Assembly: GCA_021521415.1 (NCBI GenBank)
Contig: JAIQDT010001109.1
Location: 496,001 to 560,000, forward strand
Reading direction: 5' to 3'
Source: Bidens hawaiensis
Taxonomy: Eukaryota; Streptophyta; Magnoliopsida; Asterales; Asteraceae
Length of the DNA stretch: 64,000 bases
In this document: in pieces, positions 22,334 through 33,086 of the stretch
How positions within the stretch are numbered: the stretch's first letter is position 1
Layout: every line of letters begins with the position of its first letter
The notes under the pieces: model-generated
Told to the model about the DNA's origin: nothing
What the model saw: only the letters and a program-made list of their open reading frames with translations
Database searches by the model: none
Made by a program: the position numbers and the translations under genes

Positions 22334-22557
22334 CTAGTTAGGATTTAGGAAAAAGTTAGTTTTAAACCTTAAACTTAAACATCGTCATTCCCAACATAAA
22401 TTAAACCCAGATCCGATTAGCTCGATTAGTTATTAGTTAAACTGAAAGTCGCACACTACCTACTGATACCTGAATTTGAAGTCGGAGATGAAGAACAGAG
22501 GCCGGAGATGAAGAACAGAGAGTCGCCAGAGCCAATTCCGGCCGCCGGAAAAACAAA

Positions 22558-22655
22558 ACAGAGAGAGAGAGTGAGAGACGTAGAGGGAGAGAGAAAGAGT
22601 GACGGAGAGAGAGAAGGAGAGAGAGTGACGGAGAGAGAGAGAGGGAGACGGTGCA
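22558..22655. repeat. (GA)n-rich tract in D LTR
   Basis: GAGA/GGAGA repeats; read on the minus strand this is a CT-rich tract lying downstream of the likely promoter, as in plant 5' leaders. Counterparts are at 31066-31150, 36765-36850 and 60304-60390. Open frames through it (RERE- or SLSL-type) are artefacts of the repeat. Confidence 0.85.
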
Positions 22656-23144
22656 CGGTGAGGGGTTCGCCGGAAAAAAGAGGGGGAAAGGAGAGGGGGT
22701 ATTGGGGGTGGCTTAGTTGGATATCGAGGAGGAGGCGTTTGGGGTCAAGATGGTGAAAGGAACTCGCCGAACCGCAGCTCCGGCCGCAGGAGACGGCTGC
22801 CGGAAAATCGAGAGAGAAAGGGAGGGTGCGCCTGGTGGTTTATGTTAGGATTAGGGTTTGGGTTGATTATATATATATTACATATTTTCAAAAACACCCC
22901 CCTTAAGTTTCAATCAAGTATAAAATGAGTTTAAAGGTTCTTAAATCTTATAACAACTTTACGAAAACCAGTTTGACCCTCTTATGTTTTTTTTCTTAAC
23001 GACACTATAATATGACAAATATCGATTTATTGGAGATCGAGATATATAATAATTAAATAAGGAAACAAAAATGTTGAGTCAGGTTTGCATAATAAAAGTT
23101 TACAACACTAAAACAAATCGAGACCCGAATTTGACGAATGTCAC

Positions 23145-23333
23145 GATATTTACTACTTTAGGAAATTTCGTCCCGAAATTAAGATAAACTAAAAATAATA
23201 ATTACTAACAAATATTGTCTTTAGTAAAATAATTGCATGAACAATTTTAAGCAAAATAATAACGTCAAATCATTGCATGACTAAAAAAAAACGCAACAAA
23301 TGAGAAAAATAATAAAGGTACTTAAATATAGGA
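23145..23333 (-). other. 3' internal end of element D (PPT-proximal)
   Basis: Adjacent to the 3' LTR, the minus strand has GGGACGAAATTTCCT, the block that precedes the purine tract in gypsy elements. The rest is AT-rich without coding. It matches 37357-37545 in copy 2. Confidence 0.6.
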
Positions 23334-23898
23334 CTAGGTTAACGGTGTAGCACACGGGTTAAAATAAGTAATTTTTTTAAATAATAATATAATGTGAAAT
23401 ACAAAAAAAATGTATAACATATATAAAGATATATTATACAGTAAAAAAAATTACACATTACGCAATTTGGAAATATAAAGTTGTTAGAAAATTCATAAAT
23501 CATAAATTATTTATTTGTTATTTTCTATATCAAAACTTAGTTGTAAATGGCTACTTTAATAAACCAACCCGTGGACCAAAACTTATTCTAATCTTAAACT
23601 GTTTTGACATGAACAATATTTGATATTTTAACCGGTTAAAGAAACCCACCCTTTTCATATTGGTTACTTATAAAAATTTAATATTAATAAATAATGCAAT
23701 ATATTTTATATTAGACAAATTAACATATTTATGATGTTATTAATTCTTTTAAATTAGAATGGAATTATTAAAAATTGAAAATGAAATATTAAAAAGAGAA
23801 ATGTATTTAATATGAGAGAGAGGAGGGAAAATTTTGTAAGGATCAACATAGTGATGACTTGTGCCATTTAAAAAGCTTTAATTATTAAATAGTATAGA
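23334..23898 (-). mobile_element. non-autonomous Helitron, 565 bp
   Basis: On the minus strand the 5' end is TCTATACTATTTAATAATTA (23898 down) and the 3' end is CTAG (23337-23334), preceded by an imperfect hairpin (CCGTGTGCTACACCG). The flanks are A and T as required. Removing it gives ...GGTACA/TCCTATATTT..., which matches base for base in length the uninterrupted sequence near 37545-37560 in copy 2. There is no target duplication, as expected. It encodes no Rep/helicase. Confidence 0.82.
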
Positions 23899-24308
23899 TG
23901 TACCAGCGACGTATCCACCGTGCCCTTATCATTATTCGCAATTCTATCGTTTTTCTGCCATTATTCTTGGGTTTGAGTTATCGCACACAACCGCACTTAC
24001 TATGGCTTTCATACGGGGATTTTGATAATTAATTGTGCACCCATAATTATATAGATCGTCGTATGGTCCACATGGTTCGTCCCATTGTGTGGTTTAAAAG
24101 ACGTATTTATTTTTGAAATCATAAACATTAGAAACGTGCATAAATCTGTTGAATTTTACACATATTATTAAAATAATACCCGCGGTTGGAAATATTGGGG
24201 TTGACCATTTTTAAATAAGTAGGAAAATGGGATACACAAATGAAACAATTAAAAATAATAGAATATAAACCAAGGCGAAAATAACAATCCGGTTTAAATA
24301 AGTAAAGA
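23899..24308 (-). other. element D internal region, segment 1
   Basis: Noncoding AT-rich sequence matching 37556-37954 of copy 2. It includes a recognisable CGTATCCACCGTGCCC stretch present in both. The match to copy 2 stops at 24308, where the LTR fragment begins; sequence equivalent to 37955-38636 is missing here. Confidence 0.6.
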
Positions 24309-26445
24309 TGGTGCTATATCATCGTGTCAAACCTAAACAACATCAAGACCGGCTCATGTTTAGAACGACTCGTTTAAGGTACGTTTATATTTGGAAATCG
24401 TTCATATAGGTTCGGATTGGTTTGGGAAATCACAGATCTGTGTTAGTATGATAAAAACGAACCTAACCAAACAAATATTACTGGAATTGATTAGCATTTG
24501 ATAGGTTAATTGTTAACCTAAAATAACCTGTAACCTATATGCACAAATCGAACCCCCTGAACATCGATGTTTGGCTGATTTGAGGGTTAGGGTTTGTAGG
24601 CGCTTGGATTCCAAATCCAATGATATCTAAATCGTGATATTTGGTTAAGAAACGAGGGTTTAATTGCAGATTTATGATATGTTGACTAATCTGTGTTCTT
24701 GATAATTTTGACTTTGACCTTAAGTCAAAGTCAGGATAAGAACAAGGGGTAATTCGTTATAGTTAATCAATTCGTTACGCGTTCATAACGTATGGGACTA
24801 ATTCGTGTGATTTAATAACGAATGAACCTTTAATTCGTTATCTGTCCATTCGTTATATCAAGATAACGAATCAGTCTCCCCAGTTCGTTATGACCATATA
24901 ACGAATCACGTGATTTGTTACCCACCCAATTCGTTAGGATAACGAATTAGGCCAGCGAACTAAGATAACGAATCAGAGGACGAATCAGAGTATAATATGG
25001 TAACGAATCAGAATAGCGAATTAGGATAAAAAGATAACGATTAGGCTTAATTCGTTATAGCAAATAGCTCGACCCCAGCCAGGGGCTCTGCACCTTGGAC
25101 CATGCTAGGGGCTGCCGCCCATAGACCCCCGCTACCAGGGGCGCTGCCCCCGGACCCCCGTTCGTTGTGGGTTATGAATAAACTAGAAACGCGATATAGA
25201 TAGTGATAGTTAATTGATAAGTGTAATTGTTATACAGTTAGTCGTACACCGCTCAAGGAAGGAATAACTACTATCGGTGAACTTAACAGAATTCAGGTGA
25301 GTTTCTAGCCCCATTCCTTGTTTTGTTTTCGGGGCTGTGTGCATACTCGATGTGTTGTTAATACATTTATCGTAAGTGATAAGTGTATGGCATGTGTGAT
25401 ATATGTGATAGATATGAATGATTTCTTATCGGTACGCGAACGATCTTCGGATATTGCGCGTACTGTCAGGTTAAAAATAAAGGTACGGATATTATATATC
25501 GAAGATGTATGAACATTACAAATGAACACTTGTCGGGGCGTGAACGATCTTCGGATATTGCACGTATTGACAAGGGGTATGGTTGTTAAATGAATGATGT
25601 AAAGAACGCCTAGAGTGTTCTTATCTTATAATGTAATTATTGTATATGTGAAGTATGTGTATACAGGTGCACTAATGGTATGTGAGTCCTACGTTCGACA
25701 TAGTAAGTTGGGATGGCGAATCCCTCTAACTTCTGTTGGACATAGACTTGGCAGGTGATGGCGTAGTTAAGGACTGCGGGCCTTATACGTGATGTAGATG
25801 ATAGATGTAAACGTAGATAGGGACGGTGGGCCTTATACGTGTTATAGGAGATAGACGCCAACGTAGATAAGGACTGCGGACCTTATACGTATTGTAGATA
25901 GGCGTCAGCACAGGAAAGGACTGTGGACCTTATACATGCTATATTTGTGTTAGCTTAGGGGAGGACTGCGGACTTCGTACGTGCTATGGTTTAGGTTGCA
26001 ACATAGGGAAGGACTGAGGACCTTGTGCGTGTTGTCAATATAGGATGGTACAGGGAAGGACTGCAGACCTTGCACGTACAATAACTGGTGAACATAGGTA
26101 AGGACTGCGGACCTTTTACGTGTTCACGACCTTGAGTACAGGTATAGACGGCGGACTATGAACGTACTCTCGGTAGACTGAGGTTAGTGATTGTAGATAT
26201 GTATGTATGTATGGTAGTGGGGTAACAGATTAAGTATGGATATGTATCTTCGGATATGTATGTAGGTGTATATATTGTATGGCGTCTGATTAACTAGAAC
26301 TCACTCAGCGTAGCTGACTTTTAGTATGCACGCAGGTGATTATGTTTAATGAGTTAGCTTGAGGAGGGCACATGGCATGGATTGAACGACTGGCATCTGA
26401 AGATAGAAGAAACGATGTTTTAATTATAATGCCTTATGTTATGGT
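24309..26445 (+). repeat. A-type LTR fragment, both termini missing
   Basis: From about 24740 this matches the A-family LTRs: a TTCGTTA/TAACGAA array (24740-25060), the GC-rich hairpin module (25066-25170), the donor-like CAG/GTGAGT (intron start 25297), UUCG hairpins (25432-25463, 25538-25565), GGACTGCGGACCTTATACGT-type repeats (25790-26150) and the acceptor-like CAG at 26335. It stops about 150 bases short of the usual CCTTACA end, and the TGTAACATCC start is absent. The first 430 bases are unassigned and include a perfect 10-bp inverted repeat TGACTTTGAC/GTCAAAGTCA (24709-24733). No target duplication is visible; it replaces about 680 bp of D sequence. Confidence 0.75.
25297..26335 (+). 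other. intron-like interval in A-type LTR fragment
   Basis: CAG/GTGAGTTTCTAGCCCC starts it; CTAGAACTCAC (26294-26304), GCTGAC and GCACGCAG/GT end it. Arms GTGAGTTTCTAG and CTAGAACTCAC pair with one bulge. The interval contains two UUCG hairpins and the diverged GGACTGCGG array. Length 1039 bp. Confidence 0.45.
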
Positions 26446-28159
26446 TAAAGTTTTGAAAGTATTACACAAATTGTTATTGAATAGTTTGTATTCGGTCACG
26501 AAAATCAAAACACAAAAAAATGACATCTCATGTGCATAATATTGTCATCGAAACATCTCATAAAATGAAAAGAAAATCGCAATAATTGTGAGACTCGAAA
26601 TTAATGTCAAAATATGTAAATCCGTAGCGTATAATAGAATAAAATTTGAAGATGAGGTCTTAAGTAAGGCCATTTTATTGTTCCTAAGAAATGTATATAC
26701 TAACAAGGCATCGCGATAACGCATAGTTAGGGAAAACATTTAAATCATTATCGAATGTAAATCTTGTAGCCCAAATTGTTAAAGGAATTCGTATACATAA
26801 ATCCATTGTGATAAGAATTATTTATGAAGAGATGATGCTTGAGATGATAAGAGGTAATAATCGTGTAAATCGTTATTGAACAAAATTCATGACACAAGGT
26901 CTAGTATATAGGGTATTTATAAATGCATTTATGCAAAATAAGGAAAGTTGTAATTTATTACCAAATAAATCCTGCATTCAACATTCAAAATGAAACCTCG
27001 TATTTATAAAGTTCTTAAGAGACTTATCATCTTTGGTGACAATATTTAAAATCTTGAAATCATACATATAATCGTTTAATAACCTTTGAATACAAATCCT
27101 CATAATAGAATTTTGTTATCATGACCGTCTTAGATTTTTTTTAAAGATGATTTATAAGATATGAGCATAATACGTAAACCATTATTTTATGTAAGAGTTT
27201 ATATTTTAAAAGTGATTATTTGAATACATGAGGTCGTTGTAAATACACTAGTTGTATATATTTATAAATAAAAAAAATTTAAGAAAAATGAAACTTGTGT
27301 GTGTATGGAGGGGTTTTAGGTTTTTTACGGTGAATGATTTGGAAGTTTAGTGGTAAGTGAGAGTGTTTAGGTCGACTTGGATAGTTGAGTTTTCTTCAGT
27401 TGAATTGATGGGGTTTGTTGATTTTTGGTTGTTTGAGTGGGTTACGTTTAGCTGATTTGAGTGAGTAGTGGTTGGGCTAATAGGTGAGGTTTTGCTTATT
27501 TAAGCTCGGGTTAAATTGATGGGTTGGATAATTTGATCTTAACAAGTTTGGGTTGAGATTCGGTTTATTCATGTATTTCATAAGGAGAGTCTGGGTTGCT
27601 ATTTTGATATCAAACTCTATGGTTGGATGGGAAACGGTGTGGCGATATGGTTTGTAACTCGATATAGCATGGGTCGAAGGGTTTTGAGTCATAGTTGAGT
27701 AAACTTTGGTTTGTATATGTTCAAAGCATTCGTGGGTGTGTTTGTCGGTGTCTTTGAAGTATTAGGTTAGTGAGTTTGATAGGTTTTCGTGGCGTAGGAG
27801 TGTCGGTAGTTAGGGCTTTTTGTTGAGTTAATTTTATTATATCTTGGACTTGCATGGGGTTTGGTAGGTGAGGATATAACTTGATGTTTTAGGTTTCGTT
27901 CATATTGAGAAAAGATTTGAGTGCTCAGGAAACTTTTGAAGTGGAAGGATGGTTTGATTTAAGGCGGTAGTTTGAGACATGATGCGGGTGTTTGGGAACT
28001 TGTGGTTGTGTTTAGGGAGATTTTTGACTAATAATAAGTATTAATTTTAAAATATCATAATTTATAAATAATGTTTGAAATATCCATGAAAGTTTTGATA
28101 ATAAAAATTACAAGTTAAGAATTTATAACAAAATAAAGGAAAAATGGACGCAGTTTTGA

Positions 28160-28205
<46 letters not shown>

Positions 28206-29008
28206 TAACTTATATCGAAGAGATTATTAATGAACGCAATTTGCAATAAAAATCCTTGTGAAATCAAGATGAGAGAATTGGTGTAAAACTTTACCATATA
28301 AAATCGAGATATAAAAGAATTATTAACAAATAAGAAAAAAATAACATTTATTAATGAAGAATTGTGATAAGAATTTATAACAAAATAAAGGAAAAATGGT
28401 TTATATTCTTGAAAATTAACAATAATGTTTTAGGATTTAAAGGTGGAAGAATCGCACATAAACCACCATGACTTGATATTCCGCCACTAAAACCATTTTA
28501 CAAAACTACCATGTTGGGGTCTAAACATGTGCACGTACCACCGCATCTTTTTCATGTTTTCGATTCAAATAACTATTGTAACAAAAATAATAAATCGGAA
28601 TACAACGTCATTTCAAAACACTAGTCCACGAACCACCGCGGTCCTATTGTTTCAACACCCAAAATTAGGATGGCGAGCAGAACGCTCGCATTCGACTACA
28701 TAAAGTGGTCATCTCATATGAGACAATCTTTAAGAAGATTTGAAACAACGGGATCCAAGTTAAGCTCGTGGTCCATAAAACACAATAAAAACTAATGTTT
28801 TTGCGTTTTAAGGTAAGGATACCTCGGAGTACTATGGAAGTGTGTGTATGTGTATATTTATTATTTGATAAAATAAATAAGTATATAAATAAACAAGTTT
28901 ATTGAACAATCAAGTAGGGTAAACATGTATAGGCAACACGTATAAGGACCCTAAAGTAAAGACTATACTAGGTCGTTACGTCTAACCACCTATCTTATAG
29001 TCTTGTGG
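26446..29008 (-). other. element D internal region, segment 2
   Basis: Noncoding. It matches copy 2 at 38637-39570, 41702-41988 and 56232-58220, in that order, and so is the uninterrupted version of a stretch that was hit twice in copy 2. The empty sites are at about 27404 (solo LTR) and 27727-27733 (A-out). A 30-bp sequence at 28118-28147 repeats 28370-28399, followed by an (ATT)n run, where copy 2 has about 800 bp of other sequence. Short minus-strand frames (e.g. 27477-27692) show no known motif. Confidence 0.6.
28160..28206. repeat. (ATT)n microsatellite
   Basis: About fifteen ATT units at the junction of a deletion relative to copy 2, directly after a short filler sequence. Confidence 0.9.
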
Positions 29009-29020
29009 GTTTGATACTAA
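29009..29020 (-). other. mutated primer-binding site of element D, copy 1
   Basis: Minus-strand TTAGTATCAAAC resembles the Met-tRNA primer site TTGGTATCAGAGC with three changes. The duplicate at 58222-58236 reads TTAGTATCAAAGCCA, closer to the consensus. Position next to the 5' LTR supports the call. Confidence 0.5.
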
Positions 29021-30614
29021 TCAAGACACTATTTAAATTGACAATATTTATTCAACTCATTTTATTTCATAAATCAATAATCAACACATCTCTTTCACAC
29101 AAAAAAATTGAATACAAGTAACATTTATATTGTTCGTTTTACTAATATTCTAATGGTATTGGTAACGTTTTTTGTCAAGTCCTCGAGTCAACAAAAGTCA
29201 AACCAGTAACATTTCATAAAATAACGTTTGTCAACATGTATACGAAACAATATATAAAAGCAACAACTTGGATAAAATAGATATCGCTAATAGTTTTACG
29301 TTAGCGACACCTAGCTATAAGGGGATGCCAAATAGTCTAGGATTTTTTAGTTATAGTTAATTGCATTATGTTAACGACACCTTTCCATGAGGGGTTGCCA
29401 AATGGTCTAGGATTTATAGTTCCACCATCCAAAAGCGATAAACACATAAGCATATAAGCATAGAACACCAAATCGAGCAATTATTTAAGTAAAGTACACA
29501 ATCATGTTTGTGGGTTTAAGATTCATGTATAAAGCATTTAGTTGAATAAGTATGAAATGTCACCCCAAAACGAAAGATAGAAAACGGGGTATGAAAGTAC
29601 TCACCTCGGTTGACGAATCAAAAAATAATAAATTATCGAAATATAGAAAGCTTGCGAAAGAAATGTGCGAATCCAACTTGAAAGCTAATTGAAAACGAAT
29701 AAATAAAATATATTAATGAACTTGAAATCTAGTTGAAACTACATTTGAAACAATGAACGAGAAGGTTCGATTGTTAATCGGGTTACCGGTTAATTTGTTA
29801 ATGATTAGAGACTCGTACTTAATTGATAGTTTAAAATTAAACAAAATAAAATTATTTTACTGAGCCTTTAAATAACTAAACCAATATTAAATAGAAACAA
29901 AACGGACTTAAATCAAGAGTTTGTTTTATATAAAAATAAATTGATAATAAAGCTTATAGTAATATTATTAATGATAAAGATAGTAATGATAATAACAACT
30001 TTAAAAAATATGTTATATATATATAGATATATAAGATACTGAAGATAATAATATATAAATATACTACCAATCGAGAATTGTTGTTAATAACTAATAATAG
30101 TAATAATAATAATAACAAATGTAATAGTAATTACTTTTGTTGTTGATTACATTATTAATAAATTTATGAATTTTACTACTACTACTAATAATAATTATTA
30201 TTATTATAATTATATATGCCATATTAATGATAATAACTTACTTATAACATTTTAATATTAATAGTATTGGTGATAAAAATATAACTCGAGTAACGATGAC
30301 GTTAAATGGTAACTAGGCCCGACATGGGTTTCGGTTCAATAAAACAAATAGAAAATATTCGTATCCAAAAGTAATAATATTCATAGAGATTAATAATAAT
30401 AATATTAATTTTCTTTATTAATAGTTAATAATAACATTATTAAGTAGTATTGACAATAATAATGATACCATACTAAATTTTGGTTCGGTTTCTAAACGAG
30501 TTCACAAAATGAATATAATAATGTTATTGCTAGTAATTAATGATAAAAAAAATATGATTTCGATGAGTAATAATAATATGATCTTTAATAATAATAATAA
30601 CCACTTTATTATTT

Positions 30615-30617
<3 letters not shown>

Positions 30618-30678
<61 letters not shown>
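30618..30678. repeat. (TAA)n microsatellite in D LTR
   Basis: About twenty TAA units, expanded relative to 59895-59915 in the copy-2 LTR and similar to 36330-36390. The poly-Asn frame across it is not a gene. Confidence 0.92.
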
Positions 30679-30680
<2 letters not shown>

Positions 30681-30756
30681 TATTGATAATAAATATCATG
30701 TTAATAAAAATAGTAATATTAAATTGAGTAATTTGTTAGTAAAAACAAACTAAGTT

Positions 30757-30830
30757 TGGTCACGGAGGGAAATTGAACCCGTGACCTCAAGTTTAAACGC
30801 ACAAGCACCAACCAACTGCTCTTAACGATC
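30757..30830 (-). other. tRNA-like segment in D LTR (copy 1, right)
   Basis: Same A-box-like TAGAGCAGTTGG and B-box-like GGTTCAATTTCC arrangement as 22259-22333, with a few substitutions (the A box here reads AAGAGCAGTTGG). Confidence 0.5.
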
Positions 30831-31086
30831 ATCTAGTTAGGATTTAGGAAAAAGTTAGTTTTAAACCTTAAACTTAAACATCATCATTTCCAAAATAAAT
30901 TAAACCCATATCTGATTAGCTCGATTAGTTAATAGTTAAACTCAAAGTCGCACACTACCTATTGATACCTAAATTTGAAGTTGGAGATGAAGAACAGAGG
31001 CCGGAGATGAAGAACAGAGGGTCGCCGGAGCCAATTCTTGCCACCGGAGGCGCGCCGAAAAAAAAACAGAGAGAGAGTGAGAGACG

Positions 31087-31118
<32 letters not shown>

Positions 31119-31402
31119 GTGACGGAGAGAGAGGGAGAGAAAGAGGGAGACGACGCACGGTGAGGGGTTCGCCGGAAAAACGAGGGGGAAAGGAGAGGGG
31201 GAATCGGGGGTGTCTGAGTTGGATATCACGGAGGAGGTGTTTGGGGTAGAAGATGGTGAAAGGAACTCGCCGGACCGCCGCTCCGGCCGCCGGAGACGGC
31301 TGCCGGAAAATCGAGAGAGAAAGGGAGGGTGCGGCTGGTAGTTTATATTAGGATTAGGGTTTGGGTTGATTATGTATATATATGTATATATATATATATA
31401 TA

Positions 31403-31796
31403 GGGGATGAATATTGTGAGAAGTGATATTACAGCGTGAAGTGCGAGAAGTGAAGGTAGAACTCCATTAATCCCTAATTTCACTCCATTTCATATGATGT
31501 TAAATGCATATATATAGGTTGGTTGTATTTATATCTTAATTACACATTCAAACTTACCTACAAACATATAAATGTACCGAACCACATTCAAACCTATGTA
31601 CCTACACACATACAAACATACATACACATATACAAACATACGTACACATATACAAACATACGTACCTACACACATACATATGCACGTACACAACGCACCT
31701 ACACCTAAGAAAGGGAGTGAAATTAGGGATTAATGGAGTTACACATCACTTCACGCACTTCTCGCTGTAATAAAACTTCTGAAATGATCCAATGCC
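31403..31796. mobile_element. fold-back MITE with long terminal inverted repeats, copy 1
   Basis: The left arm (31403-31485) and the inverted right arm (31710-31796) share TTACAGCG, GAAGTGCG and an identical 20-mer beginning CTCCATTAATCCCTAATTTC. The middle is a CATACAAA/CATATACA-rich tract. It is inserted in a TA microsatellite, so the target duplication cannot be defined. The two other D LTRs (22870 and 37065) lack it and show the empty TA run. No transposase; a Mutator-like origin is possible from the long arms. Confidence 0.7.
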
Positions 31797-32066
31797 TATA
31801 TATATTTATATATATTACGTATCAAGTTTAAAATGAGTTTAAAGGTTCTTAAATCTTATAGCAACTTTACGAAAACCAGTTTGAACCTCTTATGTTTTCT
31901 TTCTTAACGACACTATAATATGACAAACATCGATTTATTGGTGATCGAGATATATAATAATATTATATAATAATTAAATAAGGAAACAAAAATGTTGAGG
32001 TGGGTTTGCATAATAAAAGTTTACAACACGAAAACAAATTGAGACCTGAATTTGACGAATGTCACA

Positions 32067-32446
32067 CTCTCTTTCTCACATCAACTTTCACAGATCGAAC
32101 CTCACTCGAATCACCTTCCCCATCATCAGCTTTCTTACAGTCATCCCCTGCCATCTCAGCGGTCCTCACATGGCTTCCAGCAGACCTTTCATGTTTTAGG
32201 TTCTTCATTTGCAGTAACTACAGCTTGAGCAATGGCAGCTTGAACATAAAGGTCAAGTTGATACCCTTCGTTATTGATCAGATTTCGTCCAGTTGCACTT
32301 CCGTATTCCCCTGTGTTAGTAACAAACTCTACAAAAGGTTCTCGAACCGTACGTGGCCTACCACGACGTCGCGCACGACCTCCTTGACCGAAAGTCTTCC
32401 TTGCTCCAGCCATTCGTATTCTATAAGGAAACGCAAACATCATCAC
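32067..32446 (-). pseudogene. gag: N-terminal gag of element C, copy 1
   Basis: Minus-strand sequence matching residues 1-127 of the intact gag (MAGA start, RRGRPR basic patch, AAIAQAVV, SVKVD). One extra base near 32208 shifts the frame relative to the duplicate at 61296-61674. The frame ends where element D begins; the first D bases supply a stop codon. Upstream (higher coordinates) are the leader and primer site. Confidence 0.85.
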
Positions 32447-32815
32447 CCAATGAACTATTTAGTACAAGGATGGTAAGGCTAACAGGTAATAACAGTGGCC
32501 ACCTGTGCTTAGCTGATCACGTTACTCTTCGTGTCCTATGCACTTCCTCTTGTGAGTCTATTTGTGATGGTTCTACTTTTAAATAGGTAGGCAATCAAAT
32601 AGTTCATATAATACACACTCATATCCCTAGCTGTTAAGCTATCTTCTTTACACATTCTAACATTACACAGGAAAACAATCATATAGTTTACCTTTACTTA
32701 GCTTGCTTGAGCAACACATGGTTTTCTTGAGTTGGAATCTTCATTCTTTTGTTACTTAAGTCCCAATCTCTGTTCGAGTCTAAGCTTGTAGGATGCTTAA
32801 TTCTCTTGAACATAT
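32447..32815 (-). other. leader of element C, copy 1
   Basis: Untranslated leader between primer site and gag. It is clearly homologous to 50507-50859 of A-in (shared AAGCATCCTACAAGC-like start, GTGATCAGCT and ACCTGTTAGCCTT blocks). No coding is expected. Confidence 0.75.
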
Positions 32816-32827
32816 GCTCTGATACCA
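32816..32827 (-). other. primer-binding site of element C, copy 1
   Basis: Minus-strand TGGTATCAGAGC, three bases from the end of the 5S-bearing LTR. Duplicate at 62044-62055. Confidence 0.85.
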
Positions 32828-32830
32828 ACT

Positions 32831-33086
32831 TGTAACCACCCAGCTACTACCGCACCATAATAGTGTCCGCTTTGGCTGGGACGTACCACCATCGCCTTAC
32901 GGATTTGCTTTTGGTTGCCCAGGTGGTCACCCATCCTCATACTACTCCCATCTGAGCACGCTTCACTGTGGAATTTTCCTCTTATCCACTACCGTTAAGT
33001 GCCCAAAACACGTTATGATGGGGAAGGTATCCACCTCTTTATAAAGAAGTCTTAGTTCTCCTTCTCAATCGATATAGGATGTCACA
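32831..33086 (-). repeat. Cassandra-like LTR with 5S rRNA-derived segment, copy 1
   Basis: Minus-strand LTR from TGTGACATCC (33086) to GGTGGTTACA (32831), 256 bp, with a TATAAA at about 33050. Bases 32915-32972 on the minus strand match plant 5S rRNA from its A box to box C: AAGCGTGCT, GAGTAGTA and AGGATGGGTGACC are all present, about 80 percent identity over roughly 55 bases by eye. Size, 5S content and Met primer site fit the Cassandra TRIM family. Unusually it is joined to a gypsy leader and gag rather than to a short noncoding core. The flank at 33087-33091 is GTCTC. Confidence 0.8.

Larger units (their letters stand above)
20462..23144 (-). repeat. 3' LTR of element D, copy 1
   Basis: The outer end TGTCACACCCCGAC contains an arm of a perfect 9-bp inverted repeat (CACCCCGAC at 20467-20475, GTCGGGGTG at 20493-20501). 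The inner end is GAATGTCAC near 23144. In transcription order (minus) the LTR has a pyrimidine-rich leader (22558-22655), a tRNA-like segment (22259-22333), (TAA)-rich stretches, a donor-like site (21168) and an acceptor-like site (20702). It is the only D LTR in the window that keeps its outer 60 bases. Confidence 0.85.
20462..32066 (-). mobile_element. element D, copy 1: large noncoding LTR retrotransposon
   Basis: D is read on the minus strand. Its 3' LTR is 20462-23144 and its 5' LTR 29021-32066, with target duplication CTCTC. Next to the 3' LTR is a GGGACGAAATTTCCT block typical of gypsy internal ends; next to the 5' LTR is a mutated primer site (TTAGTATCAAACCC). Between them I find no gag, protease or polymerase motif, so this resembles a large retrotransposon derivative (LARD) moved by other elements. 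It contains a Helitron (23334-23898), an A-type LTR fragment (24309-26445) and a MITE in one LTR (31403-31796). Confidence 0.8.
29021..32066 (-). repeat. 5' LTR of element D, copy 1 (terminal 60 bp missing)
   Basis: It matches 20520-23144 and ends GAATGTCACA at 32066, next to the target duplication CTCTC. The outer 60 bases present at 20462-20520 are absent on the primer-site side, as they are in the duplicate at 58238-61295, so the loss preceded the duplication. The LTR carries a long (TAA)n run at 30618-30678 and a MITE at 31403-31796. It also lacks part of the branch-side sequence and has CAG changed to CTG at the acceptor. Confidence 0.8.

Noticed and set aside
22456..22756. Frames rich in Arg-Glu or Ser-Leu on both strands
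   Set aside because: They translate the (GA)n tract of the D LTR; the same artefact occurs at 30955-31249, 36654-36920 and 60198-60591.
30509..30727. 72-codon frame with poly-Asn
   Set aside because: It is the translation of a (TAA)n microsatellite in the D LTR.
31523..31708. 61-codon frame rich in Thr/Tyr/His, twin at 60769-61014
   Set aside because: It follows the CATACA-rich centre of a MITE.
32915..32972. A 5S rRNA gene or 5S array unit
   Set aside because: Only about half of the 5S sequence is present, diverged, and it sits inside an LTR with TG/CA ends and a primer site.
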